NCBI RefSeq assembly: GCF_036370855.1
Contig: NC_088100.1
Span: 36,034,563 to 36,098,562, forward strand
Direction of reading: 5' to 3'
Length of the DNA stretch: 64,000 nt
DNA from: Dromaius novaehollandiae
Taxonomy: Eukaryota; Chordata; Aves; Casuariiformes; Dromaiidae
Position numbers and translations under genes: made by a program. Under the pieces are notes generated by a model. The model was not told the origin of the DNA, made no database searches, and saw nothing but the letters and a program-made list of their open reading frames with translations. Shown piece after piece: positions 24,616 to 35,559 of the stretch; position 1 is the stretch's first letter, and the number at the start of each line of letters is the position of its first letter.

Positions 24616-24925
24616 CTCCCTGGATCTACACTGAGACTACTATGTGGTAGCTAACTGCAACAAATGCTTCTCTTAATGCATTTTTTCCTGTGTTCTGGTG
24701 CATACAAAATATAGCATTGTCGGTAGTACACAGATTCCTAGAGCTGCTTGAAACCCTGCAACTGTTTGGATACCATTAGATGAGCTGTCCCAGAAGCGAA
24801 GCATAGCCAATAAATGATGAAAGGGGAAGCTGGGGTGCAGGGCAGTGACTTCATGGCCCGGCGTCCCCCATGAGGCCAGTGCTAAAGAGAGCAGGGAATG
24901 GGATGGAGGTCAATGGCTTCGGCAC

Positions 24926-24944
24926 GCCAGCTCCGGGAGCTGGC
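24926..24944. repeat. GC-rich 19-bp palindrome
   Basis: GCCAGCTCC and GGAGCTGGC flank a single G. It lies in a short GC-rich island (about 24840-24975) in AT-rich surroundings. Confidence 0.8.
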
Positions 24945-25369
24945 ACTGCTGCCCTGGGGAGTCCCAGGATGCATTTTACAGACTCCTCTACCCTATCACC
25001 AACCAACAGGATCTTGTTGTTTCCAGCCACTTTCCTGCTTGCCTGTCTGTGAATGTCAGCAGTAGGTAAAGCTGACACACGCAGCAGTTGAAGCATTTAA
25101 AGGATCTGCAGTTATTCACTGGGATCATTTGCAGTTGTGCCTGATCATTTAAAGGTCACCTCTCTTCTACATGTAATCAATTTTCCTTGCATGCATTTTT
25201 ACTTTAACATCCTCCAAATGAAGATAAATAATGAGAAATTAAATATAGGGAAAGCAACAACATTCATGCACCAAAGATCACTTAAAATATAGTTGTACCA
25301 TGCAGATCTTTTTTCCCTCTGTTTGTTAAAAAAGGGTTTGAAAAGCAGCATATAACTATATCCTTTAAA

Positions 25370-25492
25370 AGAATATATATTATACATCACATCTACATAA
25401 TATATATATTATATTGTGTTATATATAATATATGCACACATATATATGTACATATGTATATGTATACATATGTATATATGTATATATATTAG
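25370..25492. repeat. AT/GTAT microsatellite with perfect inverted repeat
   Basis: An alternating purine-pyrimidine tract of TA and TGTA units. CATATGTATA (25451-25460) and TATACATATG (25463-25472) are exact complements two bases apart, so the tract could extrude a cruciform. Confidence 0.9.
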
Positions 25493-25499
25493 GTGCTAT

Positions 25500-27830
25500 A
25501 ACTGAAACATGCAGTAACTGAGGCAGGGACCTCCTTAGAGATCTAAGATATAGCTTATTAACCTGACCTGATAACTCTTGAACTTCTGTTGTCCCTATTT
25601 GTTTTTACAAATATTACAATAGTATCTAGAGGTTCCAGCCTGGTTTGGGATTTCATCAGTTTTTTGTGCTGCACAAAGCAAATCAGATTTTCCCTCCTAA
25701 CTCATTGCAAGTACCACTAACAGGAGTGGTAAAATCATGGGAAGATGCTCACAGTGACACATCAGATGGTCCTTAAAATGTATCCCCAACATGGCATGCT
25801 GTTGTGTTAATTGTGATGGAATAAAGAGGTGGCTCTAAAGGGTAAATGGTCTTAAGGCAAGTCTATCATTCCACTACATTAACTAAGATTCTTGACTGTG
25901 AACACAGAGATATTGTCCTGCTTCTTCCTTTGGCAAGCCACCACCAGGAGTAACCTGTAGTTCAAGATATGGAATTTGAAGAAAAAAAAGATCAAATTAT
26001 TTGAAGTGTAAAGCTTTCATTTCACCAGTACTCCTAATTCCCTCTGCCTTTATGTGAAGAAAGGTTTATCAAGAAAAAGCATATGATGGTTTTCAGATGG
26101 TATTACGATGGTAATAATGCTCTTCTAGGAAGAAGAAAGAAAAAAGTTAATTGAGATGGGCAGAAGCTGCTGTCATCTTTTGCTCTTGTAGTCCCGTCCC
26201 ATTTCTTTGAAGGCAAAGTAATAAAAAATCTATACACAAAAGAGAATTAAAAATGGAAGGAAAAGGAAGAAAATGTAGCCCGTCTTTTCTAGAGTCTCTT
26301 TTGGAATATGTGTACCACCCAAATTCACAGGCTAACTCTAAGAAGCCAGCTGAGGATGCTACAAATGCTCTAATTCTGTTAGTGTGATAGTCCACTAGAC
26401 CTGTTTATGTGGCTGAGGACTACCATTAGCCCAGGGATAGCACCATATTAATATAATTGTACTTCTCCAGTGCCTGTTCACATCTGGCTGATATTTTGCA
26501 CTACACAGACTTAGACTTACTTTAAGTCCTGCTGGAGAAGAACAAGTGCAGTACAGCACAGATACCCATGGACAGACTGTTAATAAACTCTCTGGTTTAT
26601 GGGGATCTTGATGCAGGATAATGCTTAAGTTGGGAATCAAATCTCTCAGACAGGATGACTGGTCACTGTCTGAGTGGCAATGAAAGTCTCTTGCAAGGCT
26701 CCTTGCATCTTCAGCTGGATCAGGAGACACTCTCCAAACTGCTGTTTGCTCAGTTCTCATATTCAGTTTGCTCATGGTCCTAGGTGACTACTCTAGCACA
26801 TGCATGATCCATCATTACTGAGTATCTTAAACTAAGTAAAAAGCATCTCCTAACTATTTTAACAAAAGACTATCCTGAATGACCATTTATGCACCTGCAG
26901 GAACAGTTTCTACTGGCTATTGACTGGTATCTTATCTTGTATAGTTTCGTCAGTTCTGCAGCAGGCACCACCTGGGGAGTCTCTGGGATAGCCAGATTTT
27001 CCAGCTTGGATGTTAATCTGAGGGGTACAGCTGGTGCTTATTTATTCATCTACGTACAGCAGGAGCTGCCTGGGGCAATCTTTGGGGCTGTCCAAAAGTC
27101 CCACTTGGACAACTCCTGCACCAATTAGTCAAATACTTTGTCATGAAAATAGCATCAAGATTGATGTTCGGCCAGTCACCTTCCTTCAGGTAAGCCCATG
27201 GTCTCCAGTCCGTCCATTGTCTCCTCTGTGCAGATGACTAGCTGGGGAATTCATGGGCCATCTAGGGAGTTAATGAGCAAGTACACTGGGTGGGCATACA
27301 GATACAGCCCTGATCCCCAGCTACAGCACAATTACAACTATTGGACAAACTTGAATTTCATCCTTATATCTCACTTTTAACTTAATTTACATAACACTTG
27401 ACAGGGTTTTAGTGACGAGCATCTGGTAAACAGCGTTGGGCTAGATTGGAACTCTCCTTATCTGTCATTTTGGTCACAGCAGCTTACGGAAATCTTGGAA
27501 AAGATTCCATCTGCAATCTTGCTGAATTAAGCCAGGAAAACAAAACAGGAAAAGAAGAAATAGGCATAGGAATTTTGAGCAGAGACAGGAGTGTGAGTGA
27601 CTACAGAAGGGGTTGTCTTACACTGCAGGTAGCTGTCAAGACTTAAATGAAACCATCTGCCTCCTTCACTCTGACTTGTAGTGAAGCCATCCCTGCAGGC
27701 CCAGACAGCAAAGTTTCAGTGATGTGGAAGTAGTAGTTGCAACGGTAAAGGTCATTTCATTCCCTCTAGCCCTTCTCCTGCTGATCCATGTCAGGTTGTT
27801 TCCACAGATCTGCAACTGCAGAATAAGTTC
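25500..27830. other. non-coding stretch
   Basis: Contains a 126-codon minus-strand frame (26395-26775) with no known domain. The last few hundred bases may include a more decayed start of the CR1 copy that follows, but I cannot align them with confidence. Confidence 0.5.
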
Positions 27831-27837
27831 AGTGCCC

Positions 27838-28821
27838 TGGTGGACTCCCTGAAGTACCACAGAGGTGTTTTTACTGGGACCTGCCTTGCTGAATATCTTT
27901 ATGAATGACCTGGAAGAGGTGACAGTGTATGCACTCATCCAGTTTTCAGGTCACACCAAATTGGGAGGGGGTGGAGGGTTGAGGGGCTGGCTGGTTGATC
28001 AAGGGCAGGGTCGCCATCCAGAGGGACCTAGACAGGCTGGAGGGATGGGCTGACGACTTTATGAAATCCAGCAAGGATAAATGCAAAGTCCTGCACTTGG
28101 GAAGGAAGGGAAAAGGGGACTGACTGTCTGGGGAGCAGCTTACTGGAAAGACCTTAGGGGTCCTGGTGGGCAGCAAGCTGAACATGAGCCAACAGTGTGC
28201 ACTGGCAGCAAAGAGGGCCAATGGCAAAAGAATATATTAACAGGGACACAGTCTGTCTATCGAGGGAGTAGATTATCTCCCTCTACTCTGAACTTAGTCC
28301 ACATCTAGGATACTGCAGCCTGTTTTGCCTGCCCCCCGCCCCGGTACAGGAAAAGTATTGATAAAGTTGGGCAAGTTCAACAGAGGCCGCCAGGCTGGTT
28401 GGGGCTGGAGCACTTGCCCTGTGAGGAGAGGCTGAGGCAGCTGGGCTTGTCCAGCCTCGAGAAGGGATAGCGTGGGGGGGGCCAGACAGCAGCCTGCCAG
28501 TGGCTATCAAGGAGACAAAGCCAGGCTTTTCACAGGGATGTATGACAGGAGGACTAGAGACATTGGCCGTAAGTTGACACAAGAGAGGTTCAGACTGGGT
28601 GTAAGGAGAAACTTTTTCCCCATGCGGCCAACCAAGCAGTAGAACAGGTTGCCCAGAAGGCTGTGCTGTCTCCATCTTTAGAGGTTTTCAAGACCCAGCT
28701 GTGTAAAACCCTGAGCAACCTGGTCTGACCTTATAGCTGACCCTGCTTTGAGCAGGAGATTGGATTAGAGACCTCCTGAGGTCCCTTCCAATCTGAATTA
28801 TCGTATGGTGCTATGATTCTC
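27838..28821 (+). mobile_element. CR1 LINE, about 1 kb 3' portion with reverse-transcriptase remnant
   Basis: This is the longest CR1 copy here. It starts in the reverse-transcriptase domain: LGPALLNIFMNDLEE at about 27871-27915 matches the conserved NDL block. The catalytic block, normally F/Y-A-D-D, reads FSGHTKLG at about 27943-27966, so both catalytic aspartates are lost. It continues through the ORF2 tail (GGGCAGCAAGCTGAACATGA near 28166, CCCTGTGAGGAGAGGCTGAG near 28416, GAGAAACTTTTTCCCCATGC near 28606) and ends with the CR1 3' region and CTATGATTCTC. Stops and small indels break the frame. Long open frames on the opposite strand across it are shadows. Confidence 0.95.
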
Positions 28822-29790
28822 TTGAAAAGGAATAGCTGGCGGCTTCTTACAGAAAGGCAATTTTCATCTCAGTATTGTAGTTTTCAGTTTGCTTGTTGAT
28901 CCTCTCATACTGATTTTAGTTTCTTAATATATTATCCAACACATATCTTGGTTTTTCAGGCATGAGCAGAAGTCAGTCTCTGTGCTCTAGAAGACTTTTG
29001 TTTGCCTTTTATCTTTAATTTGGATGATATTGTGTGTCTGTCTTTAATTTCTGTTAAGTTTGACAGTCCTATGCAGCAAGCTGAGTTATGGTCTAAGTCG
29101 TCCATGGTAACAAAGTTTAGGCCGCTGCTTAACAGTGTTTACTGTTGCTTACCCTGACTCCAGTGCAATATAAATGTTGTATCCACCTGAATATGAACAT
29201 CTGATTCAGAAAGTTAACAGTAGTTAATAGCCAAACCAGCAAGCAGGAGAAGGAATCTCAACACTTCCTTCCCATGACTGACTGAATAGAGCAACAACGT
29301 ATCATGCTCAAAAACTGGTTGTCTGCCAATTTTCACTCTGTTCTGATTTCAGTCAGGGGGAATCTGCTCAGTTGTTAAATTTTAATTTGCTATAATTTCT
29401 TGCTTTTGATAATCTTAGCTAAGATCTTTACTTCTTAGCTTGGGCAGAGATTTATGATATCTCTATTCTGGCTGACTTTGTAAGAGAGTAATTTTTCTAT
29501 TAACAAATTGGTTAATAAATATTTGATGCAAAAGTATTGATAAACCAAATCAAAACACTTACAATAAATTGAAATGGCCTTTGAAATGCTAAAATTCTTT
29601 AAAATGTGCAAGAACATAATATAGGGTATTCTTGTACTTATCCCTCTATCTGGGATATAATAATGATGTCACTTTAAAGGAAGTCTTAACACACACGTAG
29701 TAACTTTCTTAATTTGTGCCAAATGTATACAGTGTCACTGATTAAACTTCTTTTTTTCTCCTGATTCAATTTAGCTTTGCCCTGAAAGAA
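28822..29790. other. non-coding stretch
   Basis: No gene or repeat seen. 29080-29180 is slightly CpG-richer, without a clear motif set. Confidence 0.5.
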
Positions 29791-29799
29791 CAAGGTTAC

Positions 29800-30000
29800 A
29801 GGCCCTATATCACCGGCATTTTCGCTGAGCAATACCAGCCAGATCCTCCCTAGACTTTTCATTTTGGCTGTGAAATGACGGTAGATTTGGACAGTGCCCA
29901 GCTAAGATTAAAATTACCTTTACTTATTTAGTGGATCACTCAGTGCCTCTATTTAACATGCAGAATTATCATTGAAGAATATTAACTTTGCAATATTCCT
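29800..30000. promoter_or_regulatory. possible conserved non-coding element
   Basis: A block with isolated CpGs (CACCGGCATTTTCGCTGAGC near 29811), little simple sequence and several TTTA/ATTA motifs. It looks less decayed than its flanks. The impression is subjective. Confidence 0.2.
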
Positions 30001-32240
30001 ATACAGAATTTCAGAAGATGGTGTGCCTCCTGCCACTTCTGAACATGAAAGGAAAATTTAACACTTCTGTTTCAATTATATTACTAATCTATCATATTAG
30101 TAAGGTTTCTAGCAGCTGTGTCTAGTGGAAAACAGACATTAACAGATAGACAGAAGAGCTTTACTTGTTTTCCCAAATGACTCTCTTTCAAAGGGTGAGA
30201 TTAACTAGACTATATGATATTAAGCATCATGTTACACATTCTGGGACATCCTCCCTGCCTCCAACTGTTGCTCCAGAATGATGCAAGTCTCTCAAGGGTC
30301 CTGTATTATCTGGCAAACCCTGTGCAGTTGTTGCAGATACTCTAGAGTGTCTAAAATGCCACTAAAAGCTTATGAATCCAGCCCAAGTGCCCCTTGTACT
30401 ACTGATACTATACTACAGCACAATTAAGTTTTAACTGAAATTTAAGTTAAAAAATGTCATTGCTTATGGTTTAACTTTTGTCATAACTTTATCATGACAT
30501 TTTGTTGTTTTGTTCTTTCTGGGCTACAGTAATTCAGGAAGAAATAAGAAATATTAATGTGTACATTTTGTACACTGGTGAGGCAGAAGAGACCAGTGTA
30601 TGAAGCCCACAAAGCTAGGATATAACACTGGCAGCACTCACAGCGACCGTGTGTTTGAATGTCTAAGTCTCCTGTAGTAACCACTGCTGCATCTTTGTTC
30701 TGTTCAATCAACTTGCGACATTAGAAAGTACTGTAAAAGCCCTATAGCAACATTTTTCAAGAAGCTTTACACATGTTTTTAATTATATCTTTTCAGATTT
30801 GTTTCCTCAGATTGAACTGCTTGCCTTCCCACCCCGTCCCCCGCTCACCTCCCCAGGCGGTTGAGGACATTGGATCTTATTTGTCTATGGTGTATCCAGT
30901 CTACTCACTTGGACTCACTTTCCTTACAAAATGACATTGCCACTAAACAGCAAAGCCTTCCTGTAAACAATAAGCCCCAAGACTTTTCCTCACCCATCCA
31001 AAACAGCAAAATGTTACCTTTCATCAACTTACCCATAACAGACCAGTGTTTGGAGGAAGAGATGATATTCGGCTACTCAGAGTTCCTTTAATTCCCTATC
31101 ATTTTTGAACAGTTTCCTGTGGTTCTTGAGGAATAAGATTGAAATGAAGATTCTAAATACAATGTCGAATTTATAATCCACTCTTTCTACAGGCCACCAG
31201 AAATTAGCCAGCAGAGGCTTATGTGAAACAATTTGGGAAACCCAACAAAATGCCAACAGGAACAACCATTATGTGACTTGGAGTGATCAGTAAGAAGTTT
31301 ACTGAATGAAGAACGTATTACCTTAAATCAATTTCAGCACTCCTGTCTATAGATAGAATTTTAGGCAGCACTACTGAGACTGAGGCACTATCTCATATTT
31401 AATTGGATCCACTTTCTACCCCCTTTCCTCTTCCAAATCCTTTCTCTGTCTGCTATGGGACATATGGGACTATGCTAACTGCTATGGGACAGTTAATATG
31501 CACCTTTGCCACAGCTGGCAATGCTCTTGTTGCAGTTATTCCAATAGCCAAGCAACAGCTGGCAATTGTCCTAAACCTAGCACTGATTTTGTGAGGTTTA
31601 TTGATGTCAAAGTGAGACTAGGCCAGGCATATTTCTATCTGATGGTACCTAATTCGGATTTGTACACAAATGTTCGAAAGTTAGGATTGGTGTGCTGTGT
31701 CATGGTCTGCTAGTTTGCATTCCTTCTTCTTCAGTGGCATGGAAACTTGGAACAGAAGTGTGCATGGCAGGAGCTAAGTTAAATGTTCCAAAATAATAAA
31801 CAAGTCCCTGAGGTTGCTGTCCGTTATGAACTAAATCTCCTTCAGTGTTCTTTGTGCAGGTGCTTAACTTTCCACAGATGCATAGCGGTGTTTCTGCATT
31901 GTGGCTTACGACTATGAGACATCTAATGCCTTCCTGGGAAAGAAGGTTGGATAATGTGGATCTAAGTCACTTCTGCTCCTTCTGATGATGGGAGATCCCA
32001 AGATGACAAAACTTGGCAGAGTGCAGAGCAGACTATGATACTGTGGGCACCTTGGGGACCTGTTCATACAACAGCAGCACCTCAGGGCTGCCCAATAGTT
32101 GGTAAATTTGTTCATCTTGCCTGTTGCACTGTGCTTTGTGGCCAGCACCTGAATTTCCCTTTGCATTCTCAATGTTTGGATCTGGCAACTATACTTCAAC
32201 AGAATTTTCCTTGGGCTCCAAGGGGTTCAACCATACCCAT
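30001..32240. other. non-coding stretch
   Basis: Short frames only (up to 95 codons). No repeats recognised. Confidence 0.5.
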
Positions 32241-32244
32241 ATAC

Positions 32245-32278
<34 letters not shown>

Positions 32279-32279
32279 A
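32245..32279. repeat. (GT)n(GTAT)n microsatellite
   Basis: About ten GT units followed by four GTAT-type units. It is a typical polymorphic vertebrate microsatellite. Confidence 0.95.
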
Positions 32280-33020
32280 ATCATGCCCCACACTAGCTAT
32301 GCTGGATGTCCAACTGTTTTTAAACCCCCTTAAGGGACCCTTGGTTCCATCCTGGCTCTTCTACACAGCATCATATGGCCAGAGCCTGCAAAAAGAACTT
32401 GGCTCTGCTGACCGTACTGCAGCACCATAAGTTAAACATAACAGAAATATATGTGGAATTTGCTCTGTAGCTGGACTACATTTATCCACAAAGCAATGAT
32501 TTTCAAATTAATTTCAGGCATTAGTATTTCAGGTTTTGCACAAACTTGCAAGAAAAGAGAAATTTCATACAGGCTTTTTAAGTAGCCCCTGAAGTGAGGA
32601 TAAGCTCTAGGGTGTGCAGGTACTGCATATAAATTAACAGTCACATCTAAAAGTAATGGAGTGAAAAAAGGACCATTTAAAAGGTGACATTTATTTCTTG
32701 AGGAAAGTGCTATGTCAGTTTTCAACAAATTTGTATTTTTATTAATAGTATTATCAAAATGTTGTATTTTCACTGTGTTTTTTCAGAGAGAAATTGAAAT
32801 AATACTTCTTTCCAAACAGTCAACATGAATTCATTTTAAGTAAAAACAAGGCTAGAACAACAAAACTTTTCCTGAAAACTTGTTTCTGGAAGAAGATGTC
32901 CCAGTTGGAGAGAAATAGGTACAAAGACAGACAAGTTGCAATATGTTTATTACCAGGTAACTGTGAGCTGCTCCTAAGAAAGATGTGTAGTTTGGTGCTC
33001 TCAGCTCTAGCAAGTTGCTT
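32280..33020. other. non-coding stretch
   Basis: Includes a 113-codon minus-strand frame (32432-32773) with no recognisable domain. Nothing else seen. Confidence 0.5.
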
Positions 33021-33024
33021 GCAC

Positions 33025-33040
33025 TTTTTTTTTTTTTTTT
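33025..33040. repeat. poly-T run of 16
   Basis: Uninterrupted T. On the minus strand this is a poly-A run, but no retroposed element is recognisable next to it. Confidence 0.95.
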
Positions 33041-33279
33041 GAGTGAATTCACTTGAGAGAAAGATTGTTTATGGTTCTTGCCTTCTTCACAAGACTCAGG
33101 CAGAACAACAGACATGCCTGCAGCAGAGAGTGCAGGCAGCCTGAGCTGATACAGATAAGAAATAACAAGTGACAGGATATGAATTTGCTAGTCAGCACAT
33201 GTACGGTTGGGGCACACCATTCAGACTTCCTGAACATCACCCTGCTAAGCACATACTGCATCAGAAACGTGCCCAAGGA

Positions 33280-33330
33280 TGTGGTACAGTGCTTATAAAA
33301 GCCTGAATAAAAGGGCTACATTCCTTTAGT
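33280..33330 (+). promoter_or_regulatory. TATA box followed closely by a poly-A signal (LTR-like)
   Basis: TATAAAAG at 33294-33301 is followed by AATAAA at 33306-33311. This tight order is common in the U3-R region of retroviral LTRs and rare elsewhere. I cannot define LTR ends, a primer-binding site or any internal retroviral gene, so an old solo LTR is only a possibility. Confidence 0.25.
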
Positions 33331-35505
33331 TTTTCTCCTACTCTGTATGGTTCTGTATTTTACAAGCTGTCCCTTTCTATGAGAACGTTATTTTCAGTTC
33401 CTCTACAAGCACTATATGAGCAAGCAGTAGCCACAGTTAAGCATGTAAATCTGTTTAAATCTGAGTAATATATTAAACTATCACAGGAAATAGTAATTCA
33501 GGAGCAAAGTTTGTGACCCATCCAGAAAAAAGAAAAAACCTCTGCACTAAGATTTCTAGTTCATTTGTTTTGCTTTCTACCATTAGAATTCATATGCGTT
33601 TTTCAAGCTGTAGGTCAGTGTCTTAAAAATCAACATGTTAAGAGAGTCGAATGACCTCCTTAAATTTTGCAGGCTTTTTCTGCCTATATAGGAGTCTTAT
33701 CATCAGCACCTGATACCAGTTACATTTTCAAATGTCCCTTCTTCTCCTCATTGCAGATAATTGGAAGCTTCTGCTCCATTCTCAAAGTGTGCACTCTCAG
33801 GCTTATTAGCTGCAAACTGTGACCACACCATATCCAAACATCTCTTCATCTTCCCAGCTTCAACATCATTCCCTAGCTCTGATCACATACTGGAGTAAGG
33901 AGCTGGTTATTTAAGAATTCATCCCTTGACTTCTGTCAATTGGAAAAAAATGCAGAACTACTGTAATTTTAAAGTCAGGGTTTTTATTCTGAAAGCCACT
34001 TGTGAGCTAAAAAGGACACGCTTTCTAAGAGTGGTTTAGGGGCTGGTGCTCAGTGATAGGTTCCTAAGCCATTCCCAAAACATTGCAAATGCAGCTCGGC
34101 TCACAGAGCCAGGCACAGTCCTCTGGTTCGGGAGACCCTGACTGTTAGAGGTCTGGTTATGGAACCGATGGATCTGGGCATGCCATTCCCTTTGGTTTCT
34201 GAGGATCCTCTTGGGCTGACTGCCCTAGGTACCATCAAGGAAAAGAGATTCTGACACGTTTAAAGGATCCAGTATGTTTCTTTCTAGTACCACATTGTAC
34301 AGCTGTGGCTGGTTACAAGGGCCAAGAGCCTCACAGTGGGGACTGGCCTCATGAATATGTTCAGTGAGCTTGTGACAGGCAAGCAAAAAGCTAAGTTCAG
34401 TCACGTGCATAAGGGTGAAAGTGGGACTACAGCAGAAGCTGGTGTTCTGTCCGTGGAGCAGAGAGTATTTGTTTATAGGAGGTAGTTCCTATTTAGAGAA
34501 GTGCAAAGACAAAATAAACATGTTGTTGGTGCATGGAAGTATTGCACAGAGTGCAGAGTTAAAGGAGCCTGGAAACTACGTTACCTCTTCCTTTCCTGCT
34601 TTTGAGAAGTTTTGCAGAAGTTGCTGTTGCAACATATTTCAATATCCCCCAAGAAATAGATATATGGAGTCTAACTTGATAAAGCATTTTTGACATTAAG
34701 AATGGGATTAAGACACCTTAATTTATATCTACAAGCAAATTAGGTGTCCAGCCTCCTTATAGTCAATGCGATCCAGTCTACAAAGCCTATGAGTCTAATA
34801 AGCTACTCAGCTCATTCTGCAGTAGAAACCTAGTAGCTAGTCTGATTCACTCCCTAGGCTCTACTGACCCCGAAGAGAGCTCAAACACCTATCTCACAGA
34901 TAGTGCCATCTGTTAGTAGATAACTAAAAATGGTTACCTTCATTTTCAAATTGAATGCCTCCCTCAGTTTCCTGTTGTTACCATTTCCATGAAAGGGAGC
35001 TGTTTTTGTAGGCGCTAATGGTGCTGTAGGTGTGTGCTTGGGGTACTAGTGTGCAAAGTGAGGCATGCTGTGGGAATCTGAAATGCTGCTTCCCACTCCT
35101 GGGCACTTATTTATGAAGTAAAGATGAAAATGCCTTTCCCTTTCTATTCCCCACTCTTCTCTTACAACCTATAACCCTTTCTATCATCCTCTCTTCCTCT
35201 TTAAATCATTATCATTTCAAGCCTACTACCACATGCAGAGCTGTTCCTGCTTGTCTGCTTCCGGACATGTGTGTTGCAAGTAGCAATGTAAAGGGTGACT
35301 GCAAACACAGTTGGTTTTCTAGCCAGAGCTGTACACCAGACCAGACCAGACCCACTTTGTGCACGCTCCCAAGTCCTGCCTCCTGTCCCTCTCCATTCCT
35401 GGCAGGTCCTCGCTACTTCCCCCACCGCTCTTGTGCTATCTCCTTTTGCCTTCTTCCTTCATCTTCACTTCTGCACTTTCCTTCATGGGTACCCCAACAC
35501 ATCCT
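33331..35505. other. non-coding stretch
   Basis: No gene, RNA or repeat family recognised. Confidence 0.5.
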
Positions 35506-35510
35506 CTAAT

Positions 35511-35552
35511 GCCCTACACCTTAAATCTCTTGCCCTACATCTTAAATCTCTT
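35511..35552. repeat. 21-bp tandem duplication
   Basis: The unit beginning GCCCTACACCTTAAATCTC (35511-35531) is repeated at once at 35532-35552 with one mismatch (CATC for CACC). Confidence 0.9.
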
Positions 35553-35559
35553 CCCCTGT

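Noticed and set aside
26395..26775. 126-codon minus-strand frame
   Set aside because: No domain, no splice or promoter context; composition like the flanks.
28283..28675. 130-codon minus-strand frame
   Set aside because: Antisense to the CR1 copy at 27838-28821.
34120..34150. GGTTCGGGAGACC, resembling a tRNA T-arm
   Set aside because: No acceptor stem, D-arm or anticodon arm could be built around it.
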